Assembly (NCBI GenBank): GCA_011009095.1 | Contig: VTPC01000494.1 | Span: forward strand, 62,001-126,000 | Reading direction: 5' to 3' | Source of the DNA: Ignelater luminosus | Lineage: Eukaryota; Arthropoda; Insecta; Coleoptera; Elateridae | Length of the DNA stretch: 64,000 nt | Shown here: positions 1-10,385 of the stretch, piece after piece | Position numbering within the stretch: the first letter of the stretch is position 1 | Layout: the number at the start of each line of letters is the position of its first letter | The notes under the pieces: model-generated | What the model saw: the letters and a program-made list of their open reading frames with translations, nothing else | The model's database searches: none | Told to the model about the DNA's origin: nothing | Translations under genes and position numbers: made by a program

Positions 1-2702
1 CAAAGAAGCAGTAAGTGGATTAGTGTATTCAGATAAGGTAACGTGATTGGATAAGCTAGTGGGTCACTGCAGGCAACATGATGGAGAGCAAAGTTTAATC
101 CTCAACTAGATTAGTTTTCCCTAAGAAATTTAAACAAAGGAAATCGATTCAAATTAACGAAGCAAAGCTTCATTGCAAACAGAGAGCAAATTTTAATTTA
201 AATCTTCTTTAAGAATGTAAAATAAAAAATAGTGACAAAGCTACACAACCCGCCCTGAGATACATCTCTATTAATGTGCAGCCAGATTTGACCCTGACAT
301 AACCAGATTAGCTTTCTCAAAAAGAGAAATAAACAAGGAGAGCCTAGAACGGACAAATCGTCGATTTAGCTGTAGATGTAGTTTGATTTCTTTGAAAAAT
401 TTCAAAAAAAGGGCAAGGGCAAATAGGGGAGACGAAACGTGTCCTAAAAGCAACTAAGACAATTCCACTAATGGAGTAGTAAACAACTACAGATAGTCTG
501 ATGGATGAAGAACGAGGCCTGATTGTACAGCTTGTGCCCTGAAAAAGAACGCCAAGTTTGACTGCCTAAGGCACCTACGGTGGTTCGACGATGATGCGAA
601 GCTGCGAACAAATTAAGTGCAAGGAAGGCTGGCGCAAACACTTGCAAATAAGGCAACTTGTCATAGGCGATGCAGTAACTACTAAAGACGACTGAGACTG
701 ACATTAAATGCACTATACCCTTATTACCACACTAAGGCACCTTAAGAAATTTTGCCATAGGCGCCAAATAGCCTAGCGCTGTCCCGAGTTTATACAGATT
801 TTTTAAATTAGATTAACGTAGTACATAAAGATTAAATATCAAAAATTGTACCAGAACTTACGGAATATTGTTAACAACTGATATTTGGAAAACAAATGGG
901 GCGACGAATATAGTCTTTCACGCAAGAGACTCATTGTTGTACACCCAGAACAGTGTATATTACCTGAAAGTAGTGTATGAATATAAAGACAAGATTTGTT
1001 TTTCCAGAAATATTAAATTATGCAAGCATTGACTACCATACCTCCAGATTTAGGCGACATCTAATGGGAACAAGGGCTCGATGTGTCATTCATTCATATT
1101 TCCTTTTTCTAAACTGAGTTTTGAATCAAAGTAGTGTACATTTACACTAAGTAGCTTTTTATACATCCAAAGGGTTAATTAGATTTCTTATGGAAATTTT
1201 TAACACTAACTGTATTAGCATAAAAGGCATTTTAAATTTCATACCATATTTAACGTTAAAGAGTGTTGAGATTAACTCTCAAATAATTAACCTCTCCGTT
1301 TATCACTTTTATACTTCACAATTTTCTACTATGTATTATTTTTCAGTTCAAGTACTTTCATATTATAGTATTGACATCAGGTTACTTTAATAATATCGAG
1401 ACTGAACAGAATTTAAGTGTTCAAACCTTAGATAAAATTAATAATAAAGTATGAAAGGCAACATTATCTTGATGGTTGTTTATCTTATATATAATCTTCA
1501 AAGGTTATAAAATATTGTTCGGTAGCTCTAACTTACGTTTCGTAACTTCACCTTGTTATAATTTAATAATGAACAACAAAAGTTCTTTTTCTCCTTTCTA
1601 CAAACGAACTCAAATCGAATAAAGTATTAGCTAAAAATAAATCAATTATTTGTGTATATGGAAATATACATTTTCAAGAAAATTATTCAAGCGATAAATT
1701 ATAATTATATCAAATTGAAGAGACACTAAAAGATTTTGTTATACCTATATTTATATTAGAAAAAAAATCTTTTTAAACGGGCGCTTCGTTTTAATTTACC
1801 TAATTAACTTTGCATAAAGGAAGAGTGTAGGATATCTGAGGAACACAGAGTGTTTTAAATTAATTAAATTTTCAAAGAAAATTCTCCTTTTTCCTATCAA
1901 AATAACAATTTTAACTTTGGCAAGTATCAGATGTATTTACCCTATGTAAGTAATGAAAAATTGGAAGCGAGAAATGGTTTCAATTTCTTTTCAAACATTT
2001 TCTTTGAATAAGAAAATGAAAAATTGAGAATGGGTAGGTATATTTACTTTCTAAAAATCCTTTGTTGAAATGCTTTCAGCATTTTTATATTTTACAAGTT
2101 AAAGTAAAAGAATAATAAAAACGTAGATAGATAGTAGACGAATCGACTTTACGCTTGTACATATGTTATTTGTTTATATCAAGGGATCAATAATAATATC
2201 TACGTTTTCTCTCGTTTTATTAAACTATCCGGATTTGGATTTAGATATTACTTAATAAGCCAATAACAAATATTAATCGCATTCTACATCATATCTTTCT
2301 CGTCAGACATGATTGTAAAAACAGAAAAGGTCAATATGATTTATTTATATATTGCTGTGGATACTGTTAGATGATCCAATAATTTTAAGATTGCCGAAAA
2401 GAAGATAAGATTTATTTATTTTAGTAGTGTTAATAGTAAAGTCGCTGGTCTAGACAAGATTCCTATGTAAACTTGAAAGGAAATGGTAATAATTGTTCAA
2501 AATGCTTTAGCTGCTCTTACACCTACAAATCAGTTCTTATACAACAATTGCCAGATTCTGAGTGTCGGTATTCGGCCAATCCTATTGATCTACTTTGCGT
2601 AAAGTCGAACAGTGATGAAACATCAAGTTTTCGTAAATGCTCAATTTTTTTTCTAATATGCTGTACTAATCAAAAGAAAAGACATGTAGATTTTTGTTTG
2701 CA
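1..2702. other. AT-rich stretch, no gene seen
   Basis: About 2.7 kb of AT-rich sequence. Open frames are short and not recognisable, and I see no splice-bounded coding exon, RNA gene or transposon end. It ends where a foldback element begins. Confidence 0.5.
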
Positions 2703-2704
2703 TA

Positions 2705-3600
2705 CAGTGTGTCCCAATTTCGATGCTCACTATTGGGATCTCGGAAATTGTAAAAGATACAAAGTCGGTTAAATAAGAAAAGTTTTGGCTATTTTAGAAA
2801 TCAGTTTACTTATGCTTTTGTTTTTTCAAAAAAGTTCACTGCTTACTAGATATTTGCTAAAAACGAAATTATCTTATTTTTTTTAAGTGAAATATTTCAG
2901 GAACCAGCAAAGATAGAAAAGAACAACAAAGAGGGTGTTTTACAGAATTTACTCCGAAACATAAAAAAATTATTTTCGCAATTGTCTTTTGTTTTATTCC
3001 GGCGGTGAAACGTAAATCCAAAGTTTTTCTAATGAAACGCCTACTTGATTTACATATTACTAAACTGCACGCCTTAAATGCTTTTCAGTGATACATGGTT
3101 TGACATAGCTATTCTTTTGTTTTACCGAGTTATGAAGTGAAAATCATTTTTCATCATAGTGTTCCATGACATCTAACACACAAAGTTTTATCAAAGAAAT
3201 TCATTTGTTATGCAAAATTTGCTAAAACAAAATAAATACGCTTTTATGGGGCATTAGATGCTTAGTCGATGCTATCTGTAAATACTCAGTAAATTATCTT
3301 AAAAGTGTCTTTTGTTTTGTTTTAGCAATTGTTACATAACAAATGTAATTTATCTGACAAAAATCAATGATTTTCATATGTTTAAAGCCATGGCACACTA
3401 AGTGGGAAATACTTTTTATTTAAAAAAATAAGATAATTTCGTTTTTAGCAAATATCTAGTAAGCCGTGAACTTTTTTGAAAAAACAAACGCATAAGTAAA
3501 CTGATCTCCAAAATAACCAAAACTTTTCTAATTTAACCGACTTCGTATCTCTTACAATTTCCGAGATCCCAATAGTGAGCATCGAAATAGAAACACACTG
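2705..3600. mobile_element. Foldback MITE with about 200-bp arms, TA target duplication
   Basis: The left arm from 2705 (CAGTGTGTCCCAATTTCG) is mirrored by the right arm ending at 3600, whose reverse complement starts CAGTGTGTTTCTATTTCG. The match continues inward about 200 bp with a few per cent mismatches (roughly 2705-2905 against 3400-3600). TA lies on both sides (2703-2704, 3601-3602), as expected for Tc1/mariner-type insertion. The centre has no transposase. The short open frames here are arms read in both directions, so this is a non-autonomous element. Its parent family is not identified. Confidence 0.8.
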
Positions 3601-3604
3601 TATA

Positions 3605-3929
3605 AGTTTTTCAAGAATTTGTGCATCCCTTAGTATAAAAACATTTGTTTTTCCTTTACCGCACAATAGAAAAACTTCCAACTTGGATTTTTAAAACTAA
3701 AAGATAATACTTTACACTATAATACCACGATATAATTAATCAAAAAAAAATTGTATTTGGGAGAATTGTTTCCTTGAATTGCAAATTAGAGCGTTAACTC
3801 GTTTGTCTAGAAATCTGAAAAAAGTCCATTATATTCTCAAATGTATTTTCTATGTACCACCCAAATTTTACAATGGAATTCCAATAAATTAGAACCGTGT
3901 CTAAAGAATATTTAACAACTGTAAGAGCA
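3605..3929. other. Short spacer, nothing recognised
   Basis: AT-rich spacer between the foldback element and the first minisatellite. No feature is supported. Confidence 0.4.
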
Positions 3930-4262
3930 GAAATTACCTGACCCAGCCAGGCCCGACTGAGGGCAAACTTAGCGCAACCCAAAAAGAACCCTGTAACTTC
4001 TTTATCGGCCCGAGAGGCCAGAGAGGTTGGACAGAACCGAACTGCCCGACAGACCCATATGGCCTGACATACCTGAGAAACCTAAACGGCCCGATAGACC
4101 CAAGAGACCCGAAGGGCAGAAAAGTTCAAAAGGTCCAGCACTCCCTAACAGCCCGATAGGACCTAAAGCATCAAACGGCTCGACAGACTCAAAGGACCAA
4201 GAAGTCCAAAGACTCGGCGACGCACAGTATGCAATTTTCAGAGTCTAGCGAAACTTAATTAT
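3930..4262 (+). repeat. Degenerate 9-bp-unit minisatellite, copy 1
   Basis: A GC-richer block made of variants of a 9-bp unit such as CCCGACAGA, CCCGATAGA and CCCAAGAGA. Because 9 is a multiple of 3 it stays open in several frames. The plus strand reads as Pro/Arg/Asp-rich and the minus strand as Gly-X-X-like, which imitates collagen. It aligns in the same orientation with the block at about 6480-6815. I treat it as repeat DNA and not as a gene. Confidence 0.7.
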
Positions 4263-4572
4263 TTAACCAAAATTTTATAATGTTTACCTTGAACGTCTAT
4301 ATATATTTTCTTTTCTTAGTTATTTCTAAGTAACACTTATACAAAAAGTTATTATTTTTGTCTATAGTTTTATTAATATTTGAACATAACATTGGAAGAA
4401 AAACATTTAAAAATGCACATAAACTACAAAAAATGCATGAAATAATTATGATTGCTAAATAATTTTAAAATCTTAATAATAATGGTGTTTTTTAAAGAAT
4501 ACATAAGATAAATAAGTCTCCTTCGGTTTACTAAAAATACAATTTACTAAATTATTTTTAATGTTTATAATA

Positions 4573-5262
4573 CAGGGTGTTACTTAATATTGTGTACTTA
4601 TTTTAATGGGTGATTCTTGAGCCAGTTTTAAGTGGAAAAGTTCATATAAATATATGTTCTAAAATGCTTGGTTTTCAATATACAGGGTGTTGAATTTTTG
4701 ATTTTGATTTTAGTTTTTACCGTTTGAGATATTACACTATATTTTAGTATAGATTTTTATGGTATACCTATAAAAACACACTTTTTGACCTAAAACAGTT
4801 TTCTTTTATTTAATCAGGTTCGCATGTATGGCTACGTTCCGATACAATTTTAACGAAAAAATTGTTACGCCACTGATTTTTTCGACAGTGTTATTTTATT
4901 ATTAATAATCATTTAATTATAAACAAAAAAGGTCTTTCATTTTTTTCGTGTAGCTTACCATTAAAATATTACCGAGATTATTCATTACATGGATATCTGC
5001 AACTTGTTCCTAAGCGAAAACCGTTTTCATAAAATTAAGTTAGTTCTGTCCGTTGCTAATCAAACGTTTTGATTCTTTTTTTTAATGAACGCTTATTCTT
5101 ATCTAGTGTTTTGACAATATTTGTCAAAAAAAATAAAAACTTCAACATCCTGTATATCGAAGATCAAGCATTTTAGTACATACATTTATATGAACTTTTC
5201 GACTTAAAATTAGCTCAAGAATCACCCATTAAAATAAGTATATAACACTAAGTAACACTCTG
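4573..5262. mobile_element. Foldback MITE with inner and outer CAGGGTG termini
   Basis: The outer ends CAGGGTGTTACTTA at 4573 and its inverted counterpart ending at 5262 are each flanked by TA. The arms are about 110 bp and match well, for example GGGTGATTCTTGAGC on the left against its complement near 5215. Immediately inside lies a second pair of TA-flanked termini, CAGGGTGTTGAA at 4683 and its inverted copy ending at 5152. This is either one long-armed element or a younger element inserted at the dyad centre of an older one. No transposase is present. Confidence 0.75.
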
Positions 5263-5295
5263 TATAACTCAAACAAAATATTTAAAACTCAAGAA

Positions 5296-6160
5296 TTAAT
5301 CGCTGTCACTATCAGAATTAAAATCTTCATCATCTTTGTCATCATCTTCATCATCCTCACCACTAGACCACTCAAGAAGGCTCATTGTATCTAAATGAAA
5401 TTCTTTTGACCTTTTACACAGCTCACTTTGATAACTTGCAAGTATGGGATCAGAAGACAAAAGAAATCTGTTAACTATATCTCTGTTCGTTGCTTTTCTA
5501 GATGTTTTAAGACTAAAGTCTTCTCGGAATTTCTTATAATCCTTGTTACGAGATTCCTGTGCCTCTTCGGATAGCTGACCTATTGGAAGTATACTGGAAC
5601 CAATTATTTCTTTCTTCTTTCTCAATGAGAATTTTGTGGATACTGGCAGGCATATGAAACCAAGAATATTGTAAAAATAATTTCTTTGTTTCTTCAGCAT
5701 ATTCTCCAAACTTTTCTTTATTAATGGGATATCCGCTGGACAGTGCTTCTAGCAAAATCTTGAAATGATTATTAGATTTTCATCAATTCCAGTTATATTT
5801 GCCGATATTCCTAGATTTTTAAAAAATCTGCTGGCTGTATTCCCATCATTTGTATTGCCATTGACTTGCTTAGGCATATCAACTAAAAGTCCCATTTCGT
5901 TGCAAAAGCGATTCTGAAATTCTTTTTTTCTTGTTTGAACTTAATTTTTTTCTTCGGAACTTCTTGCTTGCCATTTCTTAATATTTATTTTGTAGGCAAA
6001 ATAAACGATAAACTCAAAAAATCTTCTATATGAGTGTAGAGGGGAAAGTCCAAACTGGTACATTTTCTGCAATGGTTTCTTTGTTGATGATAGGTTATAT
6101 TTATTCATCTCGTTCGGGGATGCACGACATATACACCGTGTTCGTTTTAACATTTGCTAT
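5296..6160 (-). pseudogene. Broken transposon-type ORF of an unassigned insect family, acidic C-terminus
   Basis: Reading leftward from about 6153, pieces of one protein follow in changing frames. The N-terminal piece has an aromatic and basic stretch (FEFIVYFAYKINIKKWQ), then GNTNDGNTASRFFKN, then WFHMPASIHKILI. The C-terminal piece has LPIGQLSEEAQESRNKDY and RFLLSSDPIL and ends in an Asp/Glu/Ser-rich tail. From memory, these motifs match a protein type found repeatedly in insect gene models and usually taken as transposon-derived; I cannot name the family. At least two frame changes and an internal gap break it. It lies between the two minisatellite blocks. Confidence 0.5.
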
Positions 6161-6439
6161 AGGGAATTAGTATGGGAAATCTGAAATATGCCAAATAGTT
6201 CGTTCTCGAATAAAAGTCGGTGAAATTAATAGTTGCAATCGATAGATAAGATATTCTAACGTACTGTCCAAAAACACCCTATTACACGACTAAACATTAT
6301 TAGAAATAACAGTAACAAAAGTGTTTAAGTTTCGTGCTTCATTAAAACTGCAGATGTTCATTTGTTCTTTATCTATTAGTTTCTATAAAGTATTGAAAAT
6401 CTTTGTATTTACGAATTGTTGCAAATACATAAGGTTCAT

Positions 6440-6815
6440 TTTTTAAATTTAGTTCCGCTAAATTGTGCAAATCGCACATTGTGCGACAGTCCAAACGATC
6501 CGACAGACCCGAGAAGTCCAAAAAGTCTGACTGGTCCGAACGGCCCGACAGATCCGTATGACCAGGAAGGCCTGAGAGATCCGAACGGCCCGATAGACCC
6601 GAGAGACCGAAAGGACCGAAAAATCCAAAAGATCCGACGGTTCGCAAGATCCAAAAGGCCCGATAGATTCGAAAGACGTGAAGAAAGGAGAAGTTCAAAA
6701 AGCCCGACAGGCCTAAACGGCCCGATTGACCGGACGTAGACCCGAAAAGCCCAATAAATCTTTAAACTGAAGCCCGACCCGACTCAAACCCGAGCTTCAA
6801 CTAGACAAACCGATC
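6440..6815 (+). repeat. Degenerate 9-bp-unit minisatellite, copy 2
   Basis: A second block of the same 9-bp unit (CCCGACAGA, CCCGATAGA, CCGAAAGGA). The part near 6560-6640 aligns in the same orientation with 4046-4130 at roughly 70 per cent by eye. Its left flank (TTAGTTCCGCTAAATTGTG at about 6450) resembles the reverse complement of the right flank of copy 1 near 4215-4260. Open frames on both strands are a by-product of the 9-bp period. Confidence 0.7.
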
Positions 6816-6956
6816 CGTACAGGCCTCTACTACCTACATTGTTAGGAGTATCGCCATGGTGCTGCGTAATGGCACTTAGCAAATAATATTGAAGGGAGGT
6901 TTGTAGCTTTAGCTTTTATTTAATTCTATAAAATTTAACTTGGTTACAAGTGGCTA

Positions 6957-7672
6957 TACTGTCTGCACTATGGTGAGACATAAGAAGAAAGCTTGGATAC
7001 AATTTTTTCCAAAACCGCTCCCCTGTGGAGCTAAGCTGCCTTAAAGTTTTGCTAAAGAAAGCGATTTTTTTATTAACTTCGCAACAGCTTGCGCTGCAGT
7101 AACAAAATTTGGTATGGGTGCACTACGTATCAAGGCCTCTATTTGTACTTAGGTTGTGGGAACTAATTTTGTTGCAGGGGTGGTTTTGGAGGTAAGGGGT
7201 TGCTTTAATCTCCAGGACATTTTTGTGTACACAAGTGTTTGAAATCTAATGCAGCCGTTACAAAGCCCTGTTTGTTTGATAAGAATCTTGCCTCTTCAGT
7301 TACTTTTGTAAACATGCAGATTTTCTGAAGAAACTCCAAAAACCATTAGAGCTTCAAGTGTTTTTTTTTATACAGTATGGAGAACTAATTCCACCCTCCA
7401 TACACACTTTTTGGACAAAGATAGTTTTGACAATAGCCGCAAATAAAGGCTTCGATAAGTAGTGCATATGTACCAAGTACCAGATTTTGTTACTGTACTA
7501 CAAACTGTTGCAGAGTTATTAAAAAATAAATCTCCCTCTTTAGTAAAACTTTAAGGTGGTGTAGCTCGACAAAGAAACGTTTTCAAAAAAATCATATCTA
7601 GGTTTTCTTCTTATTTTTCATTGTAGAATAACGCCCATATATTTGTTCCATACAATTTAGAAACACCCTGAT
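6957..7672. mobile_element. Diverged foldback element with arms of about 230 bp
   Basis: The reverse complement of 7385-7660 aligns with 6975-7190. Shared blocks include CCTTAAAGTTTTRCTAAAG, AACTYYGCAACAGYTTG and GCAGTAACAAAATYTGGTA. The right terminus near 7672 reads, inverted, as CAGGGTGTTTCTAAATTG, like the CAGGGTG termini of the element at 4573. The left terminus is too diverged to fix, so its coordinate is approximate. No coding capacity remains. Confidence 0.6.
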
Positions 7673-10200
7673 ACTATATTCGTTTATTGTACATTGTACC
7701 TTACAACGTGTGACTGTCTATAACCCTAACAAAGCTAAAAATAAAGGATACAGAATAGTCTTCTGATTAGAGAATCTGTGAAACTTGTAGACAAAGATTT
7801 CTAAAATTCTAAAAATCCAAATAAAAATGAATTGGGCCCCTCTGGCGAAAATACGAATTGTGTTTATGATTGAGGAACTAGATAGGTACGTAACTGACTG
7901 ACTGTTCGATAGGTAAACTGAACAAAAGTTAGGAAAATAAAAATTTCTTTTTTTCTTCCGGTAACTTAGCCGAGAAAAGAAGAACTTTGACCAAAACTGC
8001 ACCCCTATTAGAAACTGCAAAGAATACAAAGTGTTCTAAAAAATATGTCACTTATAAGACATATAAGACTTGTCACAGAAGAAGTCACAATTAAAATTTT
8101 AGATTCTTTGAGTCTAATTTTAGCATGGCTAAACAGCATTTTTGTGTTTCTACTCATTATTGCTGGGAAACTATGCCCCTACAGAAAACTAGAGGAAGAT
8201 TCTGACGTTTCCTGATACTAAACTCGGGCGTCATCTAGAATCTTCTGAAGTATAGACGATAATAGAGTTTTAGTATTCTGATGGTGCACCAGGGAAAAAA
8301 GAAAAAAACAAAATTCAACAGCGGGTAATTTTATATTAACTTAAAGGAAGTTGCCTGTGGTTAATAAACATCCCGAATAAAAATAAGTTTGGAGGTTTGC
8401 CAAACTGAGACCAAACGAATTAAATTTTCTTAGGGCTCATGCAGCACATTCTGTTTGTTCTTGAGTCTGTGCTCAGTGCAAAAACCAAAAGAAATACTTA
8501 ATCAATTTGTATTTCCTAGAGGAAATTTTGAAAGTGATGCTAGGTGACGCCTTTTTTTGCGATATCGCGTGGAAAAGTGTCTTCTCATAGAATTGGAGGT
8601 GCTACTAAAAGATTAACGATAAAAGCTAGTTTCCAACCAAGACAGAATCACACTCCTCAAAAAGTTATTTGACTCTGCTCGATATAAATAGTGCTTAGCC
8701 CTGTAGCCTATTTATAATTTATAATTAAATAGAAGTGTTAACTGTGTTATCATTTCACGGTGCTGCAGTGCTATTTTGTCTTTGGGCGTACAAAGTTCGA
8801 TAAGTAATTACCGACTAACTAAGAAAAATTTCATCTTGATATCAAAGAATACGTACATATTTTTTTGAAACATCAGGTTAATGTTGAAAATTAATTTTGT
8901 AAACTAAAATGTTCTGGAAATTACAGTAGGTAAACATGAATTTGACTGTTGTGTTCATGTCATGAAAAGGTACTTATCGCCCTTTAAATTAAGCTAAATT
9001 GCAAACCTCTGCTGTTAATAGATCGAAAACTGTACACGCTTAAAGAAAACAATGTACGTAAAATGTTTGGAAACTTTGACTATTTGTAAGTGCTACAACA
9101 GCGAGACTAGGCAGGTATAAAAAAATACGTATCTCTTATTTTGTTAAAGAAAAATCTTAAAAAAGTTTCAGTAAAATCGAAGGCATGAAAGTCAATTTTC
9201 TTCAAAAATTGTGTGATTTGAGGTGGAATGGCTCTATTCTGGAAAACAATTAAACATGAACTAAAGGTGCTTTTTGTTACAATTCCAAAAATTGTTCACT
9301 ATTGCCCACCGTTTGCAATATTTGAACGTTTTCACAACTGATCTTTTTTTATTTTTCTTAAAAAGTGACTATTTTGAATTAGACACAACACAGTTTTTGG
9401 GAATTGATTTTAATTAAATGCCACTTTCTAGAATGCTCGCCACATGTTTCCAGCAAATAAAATGCATAAATCAAAAGTTAGCACATTTGATAATTAAAAA
9501 TCAAAATTTGAATATTTTTCACATTTCGCATGCAAAGTAAAAATAGCATTCTACCAGAAGTTGAACTCAAATAACCGATTACTTGTGTATACTACAAATC
9601 AAGGATAGGAAAATTACCACCAATCTAAAAATATATACATATGTACTTATATTAGCGTAAACACCAAGAAACTTTTCCAGAATTGATACAAAAAAATGAA
9701 ATCTAATTAATCATAAACATCAGTATAAAACAATCCGTAGACTTTGTAAAGTCCACGCGCTCGTACCAAAACAGTTTGATAATTATAATGTATACAAATA
9801 ACAATTGATGAAATGAAGGATATTCATTCTTTAATATATCTGAAACAATCCATTCAAATTGAAATGATAAAATAAAAAGGCATCAACATTATAAATTATA
9901 ACAATTAGAGAGTTCTAGAAAAGTAATTTTCCATCACACGACGCAGTGCATCCTGGCGATCAGCTATGCCTAATTATATAAGATCGAATGAATCCATCGG
10001 CCTTGTTATCTTGACGGTCACGTCCAGGGACGTGTTAATGTTTTGTATTTAATAATATTTATGTAGTATAAAAATTCTTAAATTCATGCGTCATAAAATG
10101 TGTTTTCTAAAATAGATACAAAAGTGTTATGAAAGTATTTTATTTATTATTCAAAGCATATAAGAGAATTATCTATCTAAAATAATTTGCCATCGCCCAT
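7673..10200. other. AT-rich upstream region, no gene seen
   Basis: About 2.5 kb with no recognisable coding or transposon feature. Close to its right end is a dyad, CACGTCCAGGGACGTG (10019-10034), about 200 bp upstream of the presumed oxidoreductase promoter. Confidence 0.4.
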
Positions 10201-10212
10201 CGACGCCCCTGT

Positions 10213-10250
10213 CTATTTAAGTCGGTTTATCGTTCAGCCTCATTTCAGTA
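10213..10250 (+). promoter_or_regulatory. Candidate TATA/Inr core promoter of the oxidoreductase gene
   Basis: CTATTTAAG at 10213-10221 is TATA-like, and TCAGTA at 10245-10250 fits the arthropod initiator consensus with the presumed start A at 10247, about 33 bp downstream. This would give a 5' UTR of about 140 nt before the ATG at 10386. No transcript data are available. Confidence 0.4.
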
Positions 10251-10385
10251 GGACGAAACAAACACGTTCAATTACTTCATTTCTCTGGAAAGTCAACTCG
10301 AGGGCTGTTGCTTTTCTTTCTAATAGTTGACATTCTTTCAGCGTACTTAAATCAGTTAGTATTAACTTAAAAAATATAAATAACA

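Noticed and set aside
5296-5360. Acidic Asp/Glu tail as a sign of a host chaperone or nuclear protein
   Set aside because: The preceding motifs match a repetitive transposon-type ORF and the frame is broken.
4027-6739. Collagen-like or Pro-rich open frames on both strands
   Set aside because: They arise from the 9-bp minisatellite period, which keeps frames open; there is no start context, splice site or conserved domain.
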